Part shown: positions 30,392-39,893 of the stretch, piece after piece
How the letters are laid out: every line of letters starts with the position of its first letter
Position numbering within the stretch: position 1 is the first letter of the stretch
Assembly: GCA_001998905.1 (NCBI GenBank)
Contig: MLAA01000010.1
Span: 1 to 64,000 of the forward strand
Direction: 5' to 3'
DNA: 64,000 nucleotides
From: Rodentibacter caecimuris
GTDB taxonomy: Bacteria; Pseudomonadota; Gammaproteobacteria; Enterobacterales; Pasteurellaceae
Translations under genes and position numbers: made by a program
Notes under the pieces: generated by a model
Told to the model about the DNA's origin: nothing
Seen by the model: only the letters and a program-made list of their open reading frames with translations
The model's database searches: none

Positions 30392-30565
30392 GAAAAAAAC
30401 GCCACTCAATTTGAGTGGCGTCTAACCAAGAGGTTTAATGTAAAAGAGTAAGTAACAAATTGTTACTCAATGTTCGGTTTCCCGAACTATATGCAAACAC
30501 AACATCATACTTAAGTCCGAAACTCATTAACTAAAACTAGTAAGGAATTACCAACAATTAAGTAT
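30392..30565 (-). ncRNA. gcvB: GcvB small regulatory RNA
   Basis: This Hfq-type small RNA represses amino-acid and peptide uptake and biosynthesis mRNAs. Evidence: it is divergent from gcvA as in enterics; the GU-rich seed AUGAUGUUGUGUUUGCAU (30508-30491) matches the E. coli R1 region; a following hairpin GUUCGG/CCGAAC (30472-30487), a second hairpin (30451-30467), and a perfect 11-bp terminator stem (30399-30421) ending in seven T residues are all present. The first bases ACUUAA can pair with UUAAGU ahead of the seed, as in GcvB stem-loop I. Length is about 174 nt. The 5' end is inferred from the -10. Confidence 0.93.
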
Positions 30566-30571
30566 GCGCGC

Positions 30572-30600
30572 ATTTTAGAAAGAAGTAATAAAAAGAACAA
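30572..30600 (-). promoter_or_regulatory. gcvB promoter
   Basis: On the minus strand -35 TTGTTC (30595-30600) and -10 TAAAAT (30572-30577) are 17 bp apart, placing the start near 30565. The region between this promoter and the gcvA start is where GcvA would bind to control both genes. Confidence 0.75.
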
Positions 30601-30676
30601 ATGATGTTTTTTTATTTCCAGCATAAAAAAAACTAATGTGAATTATTAATTTAAAATAAAAGTGAGAAAATAAATT

Positions 30677-31573
30677 ATGTATAAACGTTTGCCTCCATTG
30701 AATTCATTAAAATCTTTTGAATCAGCGGCGAGACATCTAAGCTTTACTAAAGCCGCAGAAGAATTATTTGTTACTCAAGCCGCAGTTAGTCATCAGATAA
30801 AATTATTAGAGGATTTTCTAGATATTCAATTATTTAAGCGTAAAAATCGCGCTCTGGAGTTAACGGAATTTGGAAAAGCCTACTTTATTGATATTAACAA
30901 ATGTTTGCGCCGCTTGAATGAAGCGACTGAGCGTTTATTAACCCTCAAAACCGATCCGCATCTTTCGATCAGTGTTCCGCAAACTTTCGGAATTCAATGG
31001 CTAGTCCCCCACCTCAGCGAATTTAATCATTTACACCCAGAGATTGAAGTGCGTTTAAAGGGCGAAGATCAAGATGAAGGTGGTCTAAATAAAGAAATTG
31101 ATGTTGCTATCTATTATGGCAAAGGTAATTGGGAAAATATGCAGGTAACCCGTTTAGCCGAAGAAAATTTACTTATTCTAGCCTCACCTAAATTATTGGC
31201 TGAAAAACCCATAGTAGATAAAAATGCACTAAAGCATCATACATTACTTCATATCCATACTCGAGATAATTGGCAAAGAATTGCGGATCATTTACAACTT
31301 GATGATCTCAATATTCAACAAGGTCCCTTATTTAGTCATACGTTTATGGCACTACAAGCGGCCGTTCACGGACAAGGTATTGTATTGGCAAACAGGCTAT
31401 TGGCATTACAAGAAATCACAGCAGGAAATTTACAAATTGCCCTACCTACCACCGTAAGGGATCCTAAATCCTTCTATGTCGTCAATCATTTCGACCGTAT
31501 CAATAATGAACAAATTCAAGCTTTTCGGGAATGGATTCTCAATTCAATTGTAAAAACTAAAGAATATGAATAA
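30677..31573 (+). CDS. gcvA: LysR-type regulator GcvA
   Basis: GcvA controls the glycine cleavage operon and activates gcvB. The 298-residue protein has the N-terminal LysR winged helix ([38 protein letters not shown]) and a substrate-binding domain ([16 protein letters not shown]). Its divergent neighbour is gcvB, the arrangement found in enterics. The stop overlaps the rlmM start by 8 bp. Confidence 0.95.
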   Translation: MYKRLPPLNSLKSFESAARHLSFTKAAEELFVTQAAVSHQIKLLEDFLDIQLFKRKNRALELTEFGKAYFIDINKCLRRLNEATERLLTLKTDPHLSISVPQTFGIQWLVPHLSEFNHLHPEIEVRLKGEDQDEGGLNKEIDVAIYYGKGNWENMQVTRLAEENLLILASPKLLAEKPIVDKNALKHHTLLHIHTRDNWQRIADHLQLDDLNIQQGPLFSHTFMALQAAVHGQGIVLANRLLALQEITAGNLQIALPTTVRDPKSFYVVNHFDRINNEQIQAFREWILNSIVKTKEYE

Positions 31574-32654
31574 ACTTGCACTCTATTGCCGCAGCGGATT
31601 CGAAAAAGAAACCGCAGCAGAAATTACCACTCAGGCAGCAACTCTCGGGATATTTGGATTCGCTCGAATCCAAGAAAATTCAGGATATGTTATTTTTGAA
31701 TGTTATCAACCGAATGAAGCGGATCGATTAGCACAAGAAATCGCATTTCGCCAACTAATCTTTGCCCGGCAAATATTAGTCGTTTCCGATTTATTGGAGA
31801 ATATTGATCCACAGGATCGGATTACTCCTATTCTTGATGTTTGCCAACGAATCACACAGCAAAAAGATTTAACTCAAGCCACAGAACTTTGGGTAGAAAC
31901 GCCCGACACAAATGAGGCTAAGTCCCTTTCGGTCTTTTGTCGGAAATTTACCGTTCCCCTTCGTCAAACCTTGAAAAAGCAAGGCTGGCTGAAAGGTACT
32001 ACAAAAGCAAAACAGGCGCTATTTTTACATTGTTTTTTTATTGCACCGAACTGTTGCTATATTGGTTATTCCTATATACGTAATCATTCACCATATTTTA
32101 TGGGAATTCCCCGCTTAAAATTCCCATCAGATGCACCAAGCCGCTCAACATTAAAACTGGAAGAAGCTATTTTAACCTTTATTCCTCGTAGCGAAGAACA
32201 ACACCGCCTTAACGGCAATATGGCCGGTGTCGATCTTGGTGCCTGTCCTGGCGGTTGGACTTACCAGTTAGTCAAACGAGGGCTATTCGTCTATGCAGTA
32301 GATCACGGGAAAATGGCAGAAAGTTTACACGATACGGGACGAATCGAACATTATGCCGAGGATGGTTTTAAATTTCAGCCGCCGAAACGTAAAAAAATAG
32401 ATTGGTTAGTATGCGATATGGTAGAACAGCCAAGTAGAATTACCGATTTAATCGCCAAATGGCTAATTAATGGCTGGTGTCGAGAAACGATTTTCAATTT
32501 GAAATTACCAATGAAAAAACGTTACCATGAGGTATGTTTATGCTTAGAAAATTTATCTACTCAGCTCACTCAACATAAATTAAGTTTCACAATACAAGCA
32601 AAACATTTATACCACGATCGTGAAGAAATTACTGTCCACGTCCAGCTTCACTAA
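31566..32654 (+). CDS. rlmM: 23S rRNA 2'-O-ribose C2498 methyltransferase RlmM
   Basis: RlmM methylates C2498 of 23S rRNA. The 362-residue protein has an N-terminal THUMP-like part ([14 protein letters not shown]), a Rossmann methyltransferase domain with [14 protein letters not shown] near residue 222 and the catalytic region [12 protein letters not shown] and [10 protein letters not shown]. It overlaps gcvA by 8 bp. E. coli also places rlmM downstream of gcvA, with ygdD in between, which is missing here. Confidence 0.96.
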   Translation: MNKLALYCRSGFEKETAAEITTQAATLGIFGFARIQENSGYVIFECYQPNEADRLAQEIAFRQLIFARQILVVSDLLENIDPQDRITPILDVCQRITQQKDLTQATELWVETPDTNEAKSLSVFCRKFTVPLRQTLKKQGWLKGTTKAKQALFLHCFFIAPNCCYIGYSYIRNHSPYFMGIPRLKFPSDAPSRSTLKLEEAILTFIPRSEEQHRLNGNMAGVDLGACPGGWTYQLVKRGLFVYAVDHGKMAESLHDTGRIEHYAEDGFKFQPPKRKKIDWLVCDMVEQPSRITDLIAKWLINGWCRETIFNLKLPMKKRYHEVCLCLENLSTQLTQHKLSFTIQAKHLYHDREEITVHVQLH

Positions 32655-32853
32655 AAGTGCGGTCATTTTAGGAACTTGAAAACGATTACATGTAATAACT
32701 AAACTTTTGCTATAACGCAGTAGAAAGCCAATGCTTATCTTTAAGATTAAAGTCAATAGTTATGTTAGTAGGAATCAATTCCCTATATTCGGCAATTATG
32801 TGTTTACGACTTATTTGATTAATTACATCATCTTCTATTCAATATAAAAAACA

Positions 32854-32873
32854 GAGCGCCATAATTGGCGCTC
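32854..32873. terminator. Terminator between rlmM and prlC
   Basis: An 8-bp stem GAGCGCCA/TGGCGCTC has a 4-base loop. On the minus strand it is followed by GTTTTTTA, so it mainly serves prlC. The converging rlmM transcript may also end here. Confidence 0.8.
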
Positions 32874-32890
32874 ATTTCAACAACAATATC

Positions 32891-34927
32891 TTATGCGATC
32901 CCCTTATGATGCAATAGCGCATCCAATTTAGGTTCTCGACCACGGAATCGTTTGAACAATGTCATAGGTTCTTCCGAGCCACCTCGCGTTAAAATCTCAT
33001 CTAAGAAAGATTGCCCTGTAACGGGGTTAAAAATACCTTCTTCTTCAAAACGAGAGTAAGCATCAGCAGACAATACTTCCGCCCATAAATAACTGTAATA
33101 ACCCGCAGCGTAACCTCCGGCAAAAATATGGCTAAAGCTATGTGGCGTTCTTGCCCACTCTACGCCCTTAATCACAGAAACCTGGGATTTAACTTGTTGC
33201 AAAGTATCTAAAATCTGATCTGTTTTATTCACATCAAAATAATGATGTAATCGGAAATCAAATAAACCAAACTCTAACTGGCGTAATACAAACATTGCGG
33301 CTTGATAATTTTTGGCCTTGATCAATTGAGTGAGTTTTTCCTTCGGTAACGATTCACCGCTTTCATAATGTCCAGAAATAAAATCCAAAGCCTCTTCTTC
33401 CCAACACCAATTTTCCATAAATTGGCTTGGTAACTCTACTGCATCCCAAGGTACCCCATTAATTCCTGCAACATCAGCAACATCAATTTGAGTAAGCATA
33501 TGGTGAATACCATGTCCAAACTCGTGGAATAAGGTAGTAACTTCATCATGAGTAAACAATGCAGGTCTATCTCCAATCGGTGCATTGAAATTGCAAGTTA
33601 AATAAGCAACCGGCTTCTGAATTGAGCCATCTGGCTTACGCTTACGCCCCACGCAATCATCCATCCATGCGCCGCCACGCTTATTTTCACGGGCATATAA
33701 ATCTAGATAAAAACTACCTCGAACTTCATTTTTTTGATCGAGCAAGTCAAAGAAGCGTACATCTTTATGCCAAGTTTCTACATCAAAACGTTCTACCACT
33801 CGAATATTAAAAATACGCTTAATCAATTCAAATAAACCAGCAAGAACGGTATTTTCTGGAAAATAAGGACGTAATTCTTCATCATTTATCGCATATAAAT
33901 GTTGTTTTTGTTTCTCGCTATAAAAGGAAATATCCCAAGGAGCAAGTTCATTTACACCAAATTCTTTTCGACAATAGGCCTGCAACTCCGCCAACTCTTT
34001 TTCTCCCTGAGGTTTTGAACGGGAGGCAAGATTTTCTAAGAAATCCAACACTTGTTGCGGATTTTCCGCCATTTTGGTTGCAAGAGAAAGCTCAGTATAG
34101 GTGTTAAAACCGAGTAATTTAGCAAGCTCTACTCGTAAAGTAAGGATTTCTCGCATAATAGCGGAGTTATCCCATTTACCAGCATTTGGGCCTTGTTCCG
34201 AGGCACGAGTAACAAAAGCACGGTACATTTCTTCACGCAAAGCTTGATTTTCACAATAAGTCATCACAGGCAGATAACTTGGGAATTCAAGCGTAAAACG
34301 ATAACCACTTACCCCTTTATGTTCTGCAGATTGTTTCGCTGCCATTAACGCAGACTCAGGTAACCCTGCTAATTGTTTTTCATCAGTAATAATTTTTTCC
34401 CAACCCATTGTGGCATCCAATACATTATTGCTAAATTGGGAACTTAATTCAGATAAGCGTGCAACAATTTCGCCATAGCGTTTTTGTTGCGATTCTGGAA
34501 GAGAAATGCCAGAAAGCTCAAAATCCCGTAATGCGTTTTCAATTGCTTTTTTTTGAGCAACAGTGTAATCGCTAAATTCGGCACTATTTTTAAGACTTAG
34601 ATAAGCCTGATAAAGGCCTTTATGCTGTCCAACCCAAGTGCTATATTCCGATAACAAAGGTAAACAGGCCTGATAAGCATCGCGTAATTCAGGACTATTT
34701 TTCACCGCATTAAGGTGAGAAATCGGCGACCAAGCACGACTTAATCTATCACTAACATCCGATAACGGCAGAATAAAATTTTGCCAGCTAAAGTGAGGTT
34801 GATTTAACAGCTGTTGAATGGTATCACGACAATTTTGAATTAATTGTATTACTGCTGGTTGAATATGTTCAGGCTTAATTTTGGAAAAAGCCGGAAGAAC
34901 CGACATATTAAGTAATGGATTAGACAT
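32891..34927 (-). CDS. prlC: Oligopeptidase A
   Basis: PrlC is a cytoplasmic zinc metallopeptidase (M3 family) that degrades signal peptides and other oligopeptides. The 678-residue protein has the HExxH motif in TLFHEFGHGIHHML (about residue 470) and the downstream glutamate in WDAVELPSQFMENW. The start at MSNPLLNMSVLPAFSKI and the total length match the family. It is transcribed towards rlmM. Confidence 0.97.
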   Translation of the reverse strand: MSNPLLNMSVLPAFSKIKPEHIQPAVIQLIQNCRDTIQQLLNQPHFSWQNFILPLSDVSDRLSRAWSPISHLNAVKNSPELRDAYQACLPLLSEYSTWVGQHKGLYQAYLSLKNSAEFSDYTVAQKKAIENALRDFELSGISLPESQQKRYGEIVARLSELSSQFSNNVLDATMGWEKIITDEKQLAGLPESALMAAKQSAEHKGVSGYRFTLEFPSYLPVMTYCENQALREEMYRAFVTRASEQGPNAGKWDNSAIMREILTLRVELAKLLGFNTYTELSLATKMAENPQQVLDFLENLASRSKPQGEKELAELQAYCRKEFGVNELAPWDISFYSEKQKQHLYAINDEELRPYFPENTVLAGLFELIKRIFNIRVVERFDVETWHKDVRFFDLLDQKNEVRGSFYLDLYARENKRGGAWMDDCVGRKRKPDGSIQKPVAYLTCNFNAPIGDRPALFTHDEVTTLFHEFGHGIHHMLTQIDVADVAGINGVPWDAVELPSQFMENWCWEEEALDFISGHYESGESLPKEKLTQLIKAKNYQAAMFVLRQLEFGLFDFRLHHYFDVNKTDQILDTLQQVKSQVSVIKGVEWARTPHSFSHIFAGGYAAGYYSYLWAEVLSADAYSRFEEEGIFNPVTGQSFLDEILTRGGSEEPMTLFKRFRGREPKLDALLHHKGIA

Positions 34928-35241
34928 AGAATTTCCTTTGTTTGTCCGGATGAATTTAAATTAAATAGCACTGTATTTTAGAATATCAAGGTTAGCAACC
35001 GAAAAAAAACACAGCGTAGCAAAAATACCAATATGATGCTTTACAAATCAATCCTATATTTTTGATCAAATATTACAAAATATAAACTTCATTGATACAA
35101 GAATTTCGCCAACATCGAATTTCTTTTTGGCAATATCAATTGCCGACATATATAATGCGCATTCCACACGCTCTACTAATCTTATAAATATAAGCTCAAA
35201 TGAACTACTATAAAACGTGTGATATAACAGGAGAATAGATT
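34928..35241 (+). promoter_or_regulatory. moeA upstream region with promoter and structured leader
   Basis: The interval between prlC and moeA has a plus-strand promoter-like pair, TTGGCA and TATAAT 18 bp apart (about 35129-35158), followed by a GCGC discriminator. The downstream leader contains an outer inverted repeat CACACG/CGTGTG (35165-35170 with 35216-35221) enclosing an inner hairpin CTTATA/TATAAG (35181-35194), just before the ACAGGAG of moeA. No reading frame is seen. Confidence 0.5.
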
Positions 35242-36459
35242 ATGCTCAAACCAGAACAAGCTCTCGCTCAAATGCTATCGCAAATTACCGAACCATTAAA
35301 AACCGAACGGCTCCCTTTAGAACACGCCACAAACCGGATCTGTGCAGAAGATATTATTTCACCAATTAACGTACCAAATTTTAATAACTCTGCAATGGAC
35401 GGATATGCAGTACGGTTAGCGGATTTAGCGCAATCCATGACTTTAAGTATTGCTGGTAGATCCTTTGCTGGTCAACCTTTTATAGGGGAATGGCAGCCCC
35501 AAAGTGCGGTCAGAATTATGACGGGTTCACTCATTCCGCAAGGTGCCGATGCTGTTATAATGCAAGAAGAAGTTACACTCAATCAAGACGGTACAGTAAC
35601 ATTTTCACAATTGCCAAAAGTCGGACAAAATATTCGCTATATTGGTGAAGACCTTAAACAAGGCGAATGCGTACTGAAAAAAGGTGCGGAATTAAACACT
35701 GTTTCACTACCACTACTAGCCTCGCTAGGCATTAATCAAGTACTGGTTTACCGACCACTAAAAGTTGCCATACTTTCAACCGGTAATGAATTAGTTTCTG
35801 TCGGCAATTCGCTTCAAAACGGACAAATTTACGACAGCAATCGTTTTACCGTAAAACTAATGTTAGAAAAATTACACTGTGAAATCATTGACTTCGGTAT
35901 TATTCCTGACGACGAACAACAATTTGAACAGGTTTTTATACAAGCACAACAACAAGCCGATCTAATCATTAGTAGCGGTGGCGTTTCCGTAGGAGAAGCG
36001 GACTTTACTAAAACCGTATTAGAAAAAATCGGAAAAATTAACTTTTGGAAAATAGCTATAAAACCAGGCAAACCCTTTGCTTTTGGTCGCATAGAGAAGG
36101 CATGGTTTTGCGGTCTACCGGGAAATCCTGTATCGGCTTTAGTTACTTTTTACCAACTCGTGCACCCCTTTATCGAAAGATTAAAAGGTAAAAAAAATCT
36201 CGAAAAAAGACCGCACTTTTCGGCAATAGCTCAAACCGAGCTAAAAAAAGCACCGGGACGAGTGGATTTTCAACGAGGTTTTTACCAGATTTCACCACAA
36301 GGCAACATTGAAGTTGTACCAGTAGGCTTCCAAGGCTCCCATTTATTTAGTGCGTTTGTGAAAAGTAATTGTTTCATTATATTAGAACAGGAACGAGGCA
36401 ATGTTAATGCTGGAGAAATCGTAACAATCGAACCATTTAACCACTTATTAGGACAATAA
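35242..36459 (+). CDS. moeA: Molybdopterin molybdenumtransferase MoeA
   Basis: MoeA inserts molybdate into adenylylated molybdopterin. The 405-residue protein shows NNSAMDGYAV, the MoCF domain with TGNELV and SGGVSVGEADF, and GLPGNPVSALVTF. It shares a TAATG stop/start overlap with moeB. Two uptake words fall within the coding region (35502-35510 and 36210-36218). Confidence 0.97.
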   Translation: MLKPEQALAQMLSQITEPLKTERLPLEHATNRICAEDIISPINVPNFNNSAMDGYAVRLADLAQSMTLSIAGRSFAGQPFIGEWQPQSAVRIMTGSLIPQGADAVIMQEEVTLNQDGTVTFSQLPKVGQNIRYIGEDLKQGECVLKKGAELNTVSLPLLASLGINQVLVYRPLKVAILSTGNELVSVGNSLQNGQIYDSNRFTVKLMLEKLHCEIIDFGIIPDDEQQFEQVFIQAQQQADLIISSGGVSVGEADFTKTVLEKIGKINFWKIAIKPGKPFAFGRIEKAWFCGLPGNPVSALVTFYQLVHPFIERLKGKKNLEKRPHFSAIAQTELKKAPGRVDFQRGFYQISPQGNIEVVPVGFQGSHLFSAFVKSNCFIILEQERGNVNAGEIVTIEPFNHLLGQ

Positions 36460-37199
36460 TGACTCAGTTAAGTTATCAAGAAGAATTACGCTATAATCGC
36501 CAAATTATATTGAAATCCGTCGATTTTGAAGGTCAAGAAAAACTTAAAGCAAGCAGGATGCTGATTGTCGGGCTTGGTGGTCTGGGATGTGCAGCAAGCC
36601 AATATTTAGCCGCCGCAGGAGTCGGACATTTAACCCTCGCGGATTTTGACACAGTTTCTCTCTCTAATTTACAACGTCAAGTACTACATTGTGATGAGCG
36701 ATTAGGAATGGCAAAAGTCGAATCAGCCAAATTAACCTTGGAAAAATTGAATCCACACATTCAAATTCAGCCTCTAAACGAACAATTAGATACGGAGAAG
36801 CTGCAAAAAATTGTACCGCACTTTGATGTAATCTTAGATTGCACTGATAACATTACCATCCGCAATCAATTAGATACCGTTTGCGAAAAAGCAAAAGTAC
36901 CGTTAGTATCAGGCGCAGCAATTCGAATGGAAGGAATGATTTCGGTCTTTACTTATGAACCTAATACACCAACCTATAAAACAATCAGTCGTTTATTTGG
37001 TGTAAATGAATTAAGCTGTGTCGAAGCCGGTGTACTTTCACCAATCGTCGGGCTTGTTGGTTCAATCCAAGCTCTTGAAGCTATTAAAGTAAGGCTAAAA
37101 ATTGGAAAACATTTATGCGGACGATTACTAATTGTAGACGGATTGAATATGAATATTCGTGAAATAAAATTACCAAGTGATGACATACCAACCGTTTGA
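36459..37199 (+). CDS. moeB: Molybdopterin-synthase adenylyltransferase MoeB
   Basis: MoeB adenylylates the C-terminal glycine of MoaD (E1-like enzyme). The 246-residue protein has the nucleotide-binding motif IVGLGGLGCAASQYLAAAGVG (about 32-52), the QRQVLH-type LSNLQRQVLH segment and LDCTDN. The paired zinc-binding CxxC sites of E. coli MoeB are not evident, so this looks like the shorter zinc-less form. It overlaps moeA and forms the moeAB operon. Confidence 0.94.
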   Translation: MTQLSYQEELRYNRQIILKSVDFEGQEKLKASRMLIVGLGGLGCAASQYLAAAGVGHLTLADFDTVSLSNLQRQVLHCDERLGMAKVESAKLTLEKLNPHIQIQPLNEQLDTEKLQKIVPHFDVILDCTDNITIRNQLDTVCEKAKVPLVSGAAIRMEGMISVFTYEPNTPTYKTISRLFGVNELSCVEAGVLSPIVGLVGSIQALEAIKVRLKIGKHLCGRLLIVDGLNMNIREIKLPSDDIPTV

Positions 37200-38066
37200 A
37201 TCTATCCTAGAAAGGTAATAAAACACGTTCTACAAAGAATAGCGTTAATTAGCTTTTATGGCGATAAATGCCAACCCAACAGGTGCTAGAAATCAGATGA
37301 ATGCTAAATAAAATCAAAAGTGCGGTCAATTTTTTACAAGTTTTTTCAGTATGATGTAGTCGTTGAGAGCAAATATTCAAAAATTATCCACTCATAAATT
37401 AAACGAAATAATTTCAATATGTTAGCCAATTTGGGTGCGAATATAGCACCTCTACAGCACCATTGAAAATCGTAGTTTTTGAGCATTCTTCAACAATGAT
37501 GATATTATGAATGCCATTACCGCTAAAGAAGGCTTTTGGGAACCACTCTTTGGATTTCTATTTAATTGGATTGATAGTGGTTTATATACTAAACAAACTA
37601 TTTTAGAGGAGAAGCTAGAAAATACTTTAACGAAGAGACGCCGACAATTACCGAACTTCCCGCTTTCCACTTTACTCATATGTTTGATAATTTATCAAAC
37701 CAGTGGCGTAATACTGTAATCATTAGCTGTGAAAAAATAGAAATGAAGTACCTTGCCCTGACTTACTTGAATACCTTCGCTATCATCCTTACATATTAGT
37801 ACATTCTTAGATGAATAGGGGAATATTCCAGATGAAATTAATCCCCCTTTTATCCATATTCAAAAAACATCAAGGTAAAAACAGCGTAAGAAGAAATTCC
37901 CATAGAAATGAGAATAAGTTGATCTTTGTAAGCAAAATTCCAAACTAATATTCATTAAGCGAAGCCAATTTTTACTTAAAAATATGCCCCAAAGAGCAAT
38001 AAGCCCTAATTTTTTCTTATTTTAAAATCTAAATGTCGGTGATATGATATGCGCCGACAATATCAT
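37200..38066. other. Gene-poor stretch with a possible degraded reading frame
   Basis: No intact recognisable gene lies here. A plus-strand frame 37507-37719 (MNAITAKEGFWEPLFGFLFNW start) and a second frame that continues to about 37799 (EETPTITELPAFHFTHMFDN) overlap out of phase, a pattern that could be one frameshifted old gene. No family is recognised and neither has a good ribosome binding site. An uptake word is at 37318-37326. Confidence 0.4.
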
Positions 38067-38095
38067 TTGTCTATATCGCAAGTTTTGTGTATAGG
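38067..38095 (+). promoter_or_regulatory. Promoter of yedE-yedF
   Basis: -35 TTGTCT (38067-38072) and -10 TATAGG (38090-38095) are 17 bp apart, about 90 bases before the yedE start. Confidence 0.5.
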
Positions 38096-38184
38096 ATAAT
38101 GAGCCTTCAACTCTTTTATTAAGTTCATTTTATACCCTTCTTGCAAATATTTTCGTTCATCTTCTATTTCTCATAAGGAATCAT

Positions 38185-39396
38185 ATGAAAGAAATTTTGC
38201 AGCAATTTAAACAAAATTACCTAATTAAATATTGGAATCCCGTTGCTGCTGTCATTGCGGCCGGACTACTTTCCGCCTATTATTTCGGCATTACTGGCAC
38301 TTATTGGGCTGTAACCGGAGAATTTACTCGTTGGGGCGGACATCTTCTTCAAACCCTAGGTATCGATGTTTCCAATTGGAGTTACTATAAAATTATTGGT
38401 ATGGAAGGTACTATTTTTACCCGTGTTGACGGTGTCATGATTTTAGGCATGTTCGCTGGCTGTATTTCTGCGGCACTTTGGGCAAACAATGTTAAATGGC
38501 GCAATCAACCTCATAAAAGGCGCATTGTACAAGCATTAATCGGTGGGGCAATGGCAGGTTTTGGCGCTCGTTTGGCAATGGGCTGTAACCTTGCCTCCTT
38601 ATTTACTGGTATTCCACAATTCTCAGTCCACGCTTGGTTTTTTACTCTAGCAACAGCCTTAGGTAGCTATGTTGGTGTAAAATTTACTCTACTTCCAATG
38701 TTTAGACTGAAGTTACCGCTCAAAAAAGGTGCAGCAAAATTAACTGAAACAGACCCTAAACAAGCTTCTCGTCGTTTTTGGATCGGAATGAGTATTTTCT
38801 CATTTTATCTTGCCGCCTCTTTTTATGTTATGCAATCGTCCTTAAAACTCGGTTTTGCGATGTTATGTGGCTTGGTTTTTGGTTTATTAATCGAACGAGC
38901 TCAAATTTGCTTTACTTCCGCTTTTCGAGATCTTTGGGTTAGTGGACGCGCCTATATGGCAAAAGCGATCATTTTTGGTATCTTAGTCAGTACAATTGGA
39001 GTATTCAGTTATATTCAGCTAGGTGTTATCCCTAAAATAATGTGGGCAGGACCAAATGCAATTTTCGGTGGATTATTATTCGGATTTGGTATTGTGCTGG
39101 CTGGTGGCTGTGAAACCGGCTGGATGTACCGTTCAGTGGAGGGACAAGTCCATTTTATGTGGGTTGGAGTGGGTAACATTATCGGTTCCACTTACCTTGC
39201 TTATGCTTGGGACGATCTTGCCCCAGCCCTTGCTCTAGATTATGGAAAATTAAATTTATTAAAAGAATTTGGCGCTGTGGGTGGTTTATTTATCAATTAT
39301 GGGTTATTGATTATCTGTTTAATTGCTATCGTATGGTGGGAAAACCGTTTTCTTACTAAAGCAAAAGCGAAAATTGCCGCTAAAACATTATCTTAA
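38185..39396 (+). CDS. yedE: YedE family sulfur/selenium transport membrane protein
   Basis: The 403-residue protein has about ten membrane segments and duplicated YeeE/YedE repeats with conserved Cys-containing motifs GARLAMGCNLAS (near 132) and LAGGCETGWMYR (near 306), plus ERAQICFTSAFRD. In the selenium-utilisation context this family is called FdhT/YedE. It pairs with yedF 24 bp downstream, as in E. coli. The transported species (thiosulfate-like sulfur or selenium) is inferred. Confidence 0.93.
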   Translation: MKEILQQFKQNYLIKYWNPVAAVIAAGLLSAYYFGITGTYWAVTGEFTRWGGHLLQTLGIDVSNWSYYKIIGMEGTIFTRVDGVMILGMFAGCISAALWANNVKWRNQPHKRRIVQALIGGAMAGFGARLAMGCNLASLFTGIPQFSVHAWFFTLATALGSYVGVKFTLLPMFRLKLPLKKGAAKLTETDPKQASRRFWIGMSIFSFYLAASFYVMQSSLKLGFAMLCGLVFGLLIERAQICFTSAFRDLWVSGRAYMAKAIIFGILVSTIGVFSYIQLGVIPKIMWAGPNAIFGGLLFGFGIVLAGGCETGWMYRSVEGQVHFMWVGVGNIIGSTYLAYAWDDLAPALALDYGKLNLLKEFGAVGGLFINYGLLIICLIAIVWWENRFLTKAKAKIAAKTLS

Positions 39397-39420
39397 CATT
39401 CAACTAATAAGGAAAATACT

Positions 39421-39690
39421 ATGGCATTTACAGTCATTCAAAAAAAAGACAAAGATCCAAAAAATATTAGTCCAGACTATACATTAGATACACTAGGCGA
39501 GCCTTGTCCCTATCCAGCTATTGTGATGTTAGAGACAATGCCTAGCTTAAAGGAAGGAGAAATTCTGGAGTTATTAAGTGACTGCGCTCAATCCATTAAC
39601 AATATTCCTATTGATACCAAAAACCATGGCTATACGCTGCTTAGTGTCGAACAAGACGGTACAAAACTACGCTATTTAATTCAACGCTAA
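39421..39690 (+). CDS. yedF: TusA-family sulfur carrier protein YedF
   Basis: The 89-residue protein carries the TusA/SirA motif GEPCPYPAIVMLE with Cys29-Pro30. The first 20 residues form a charged extension before the domain, as in YedF. It is the second gene of yedE-yedF and probably hands sulfur or selenium from YedE to cytosolic acceptors. Confidence 0.92.
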   Translation: MAFTVIQKKDKDPKNISPDYTLDTLGEPCPYPAIVMLETMPSLKEGEILELLSDCAQSINNIPIDTKNHGYTLLSVEQDGTKLRYLIQR

Positions 39691-39893
39691 GTAATTGCTT
39701 AATTCTTCTTCAAAAGTGCGGTCAATTTTGGAGAAGAATTTTATATTGAAGTTACCGAAAGCAAAGTTTCATCAAAAATAATATCCCCCCATTTACTATC
39801 ATAACTGTTCTTTACTTCCCCAAAGAAACGTTAGCAAACGGAAGGGGGAGGAACACCATCACTTAAATTGAGTATGGTCTAATTTAGAAAATT

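Noticed and set aside
35129..35241. tRNA gene after the TATAATGCGC promoter before moeA
   Set aside because: The promoter resembles those of stable RNAs, but the following sequence does not fold into a cloverleaf and lacks the T-arm GTTC motif.
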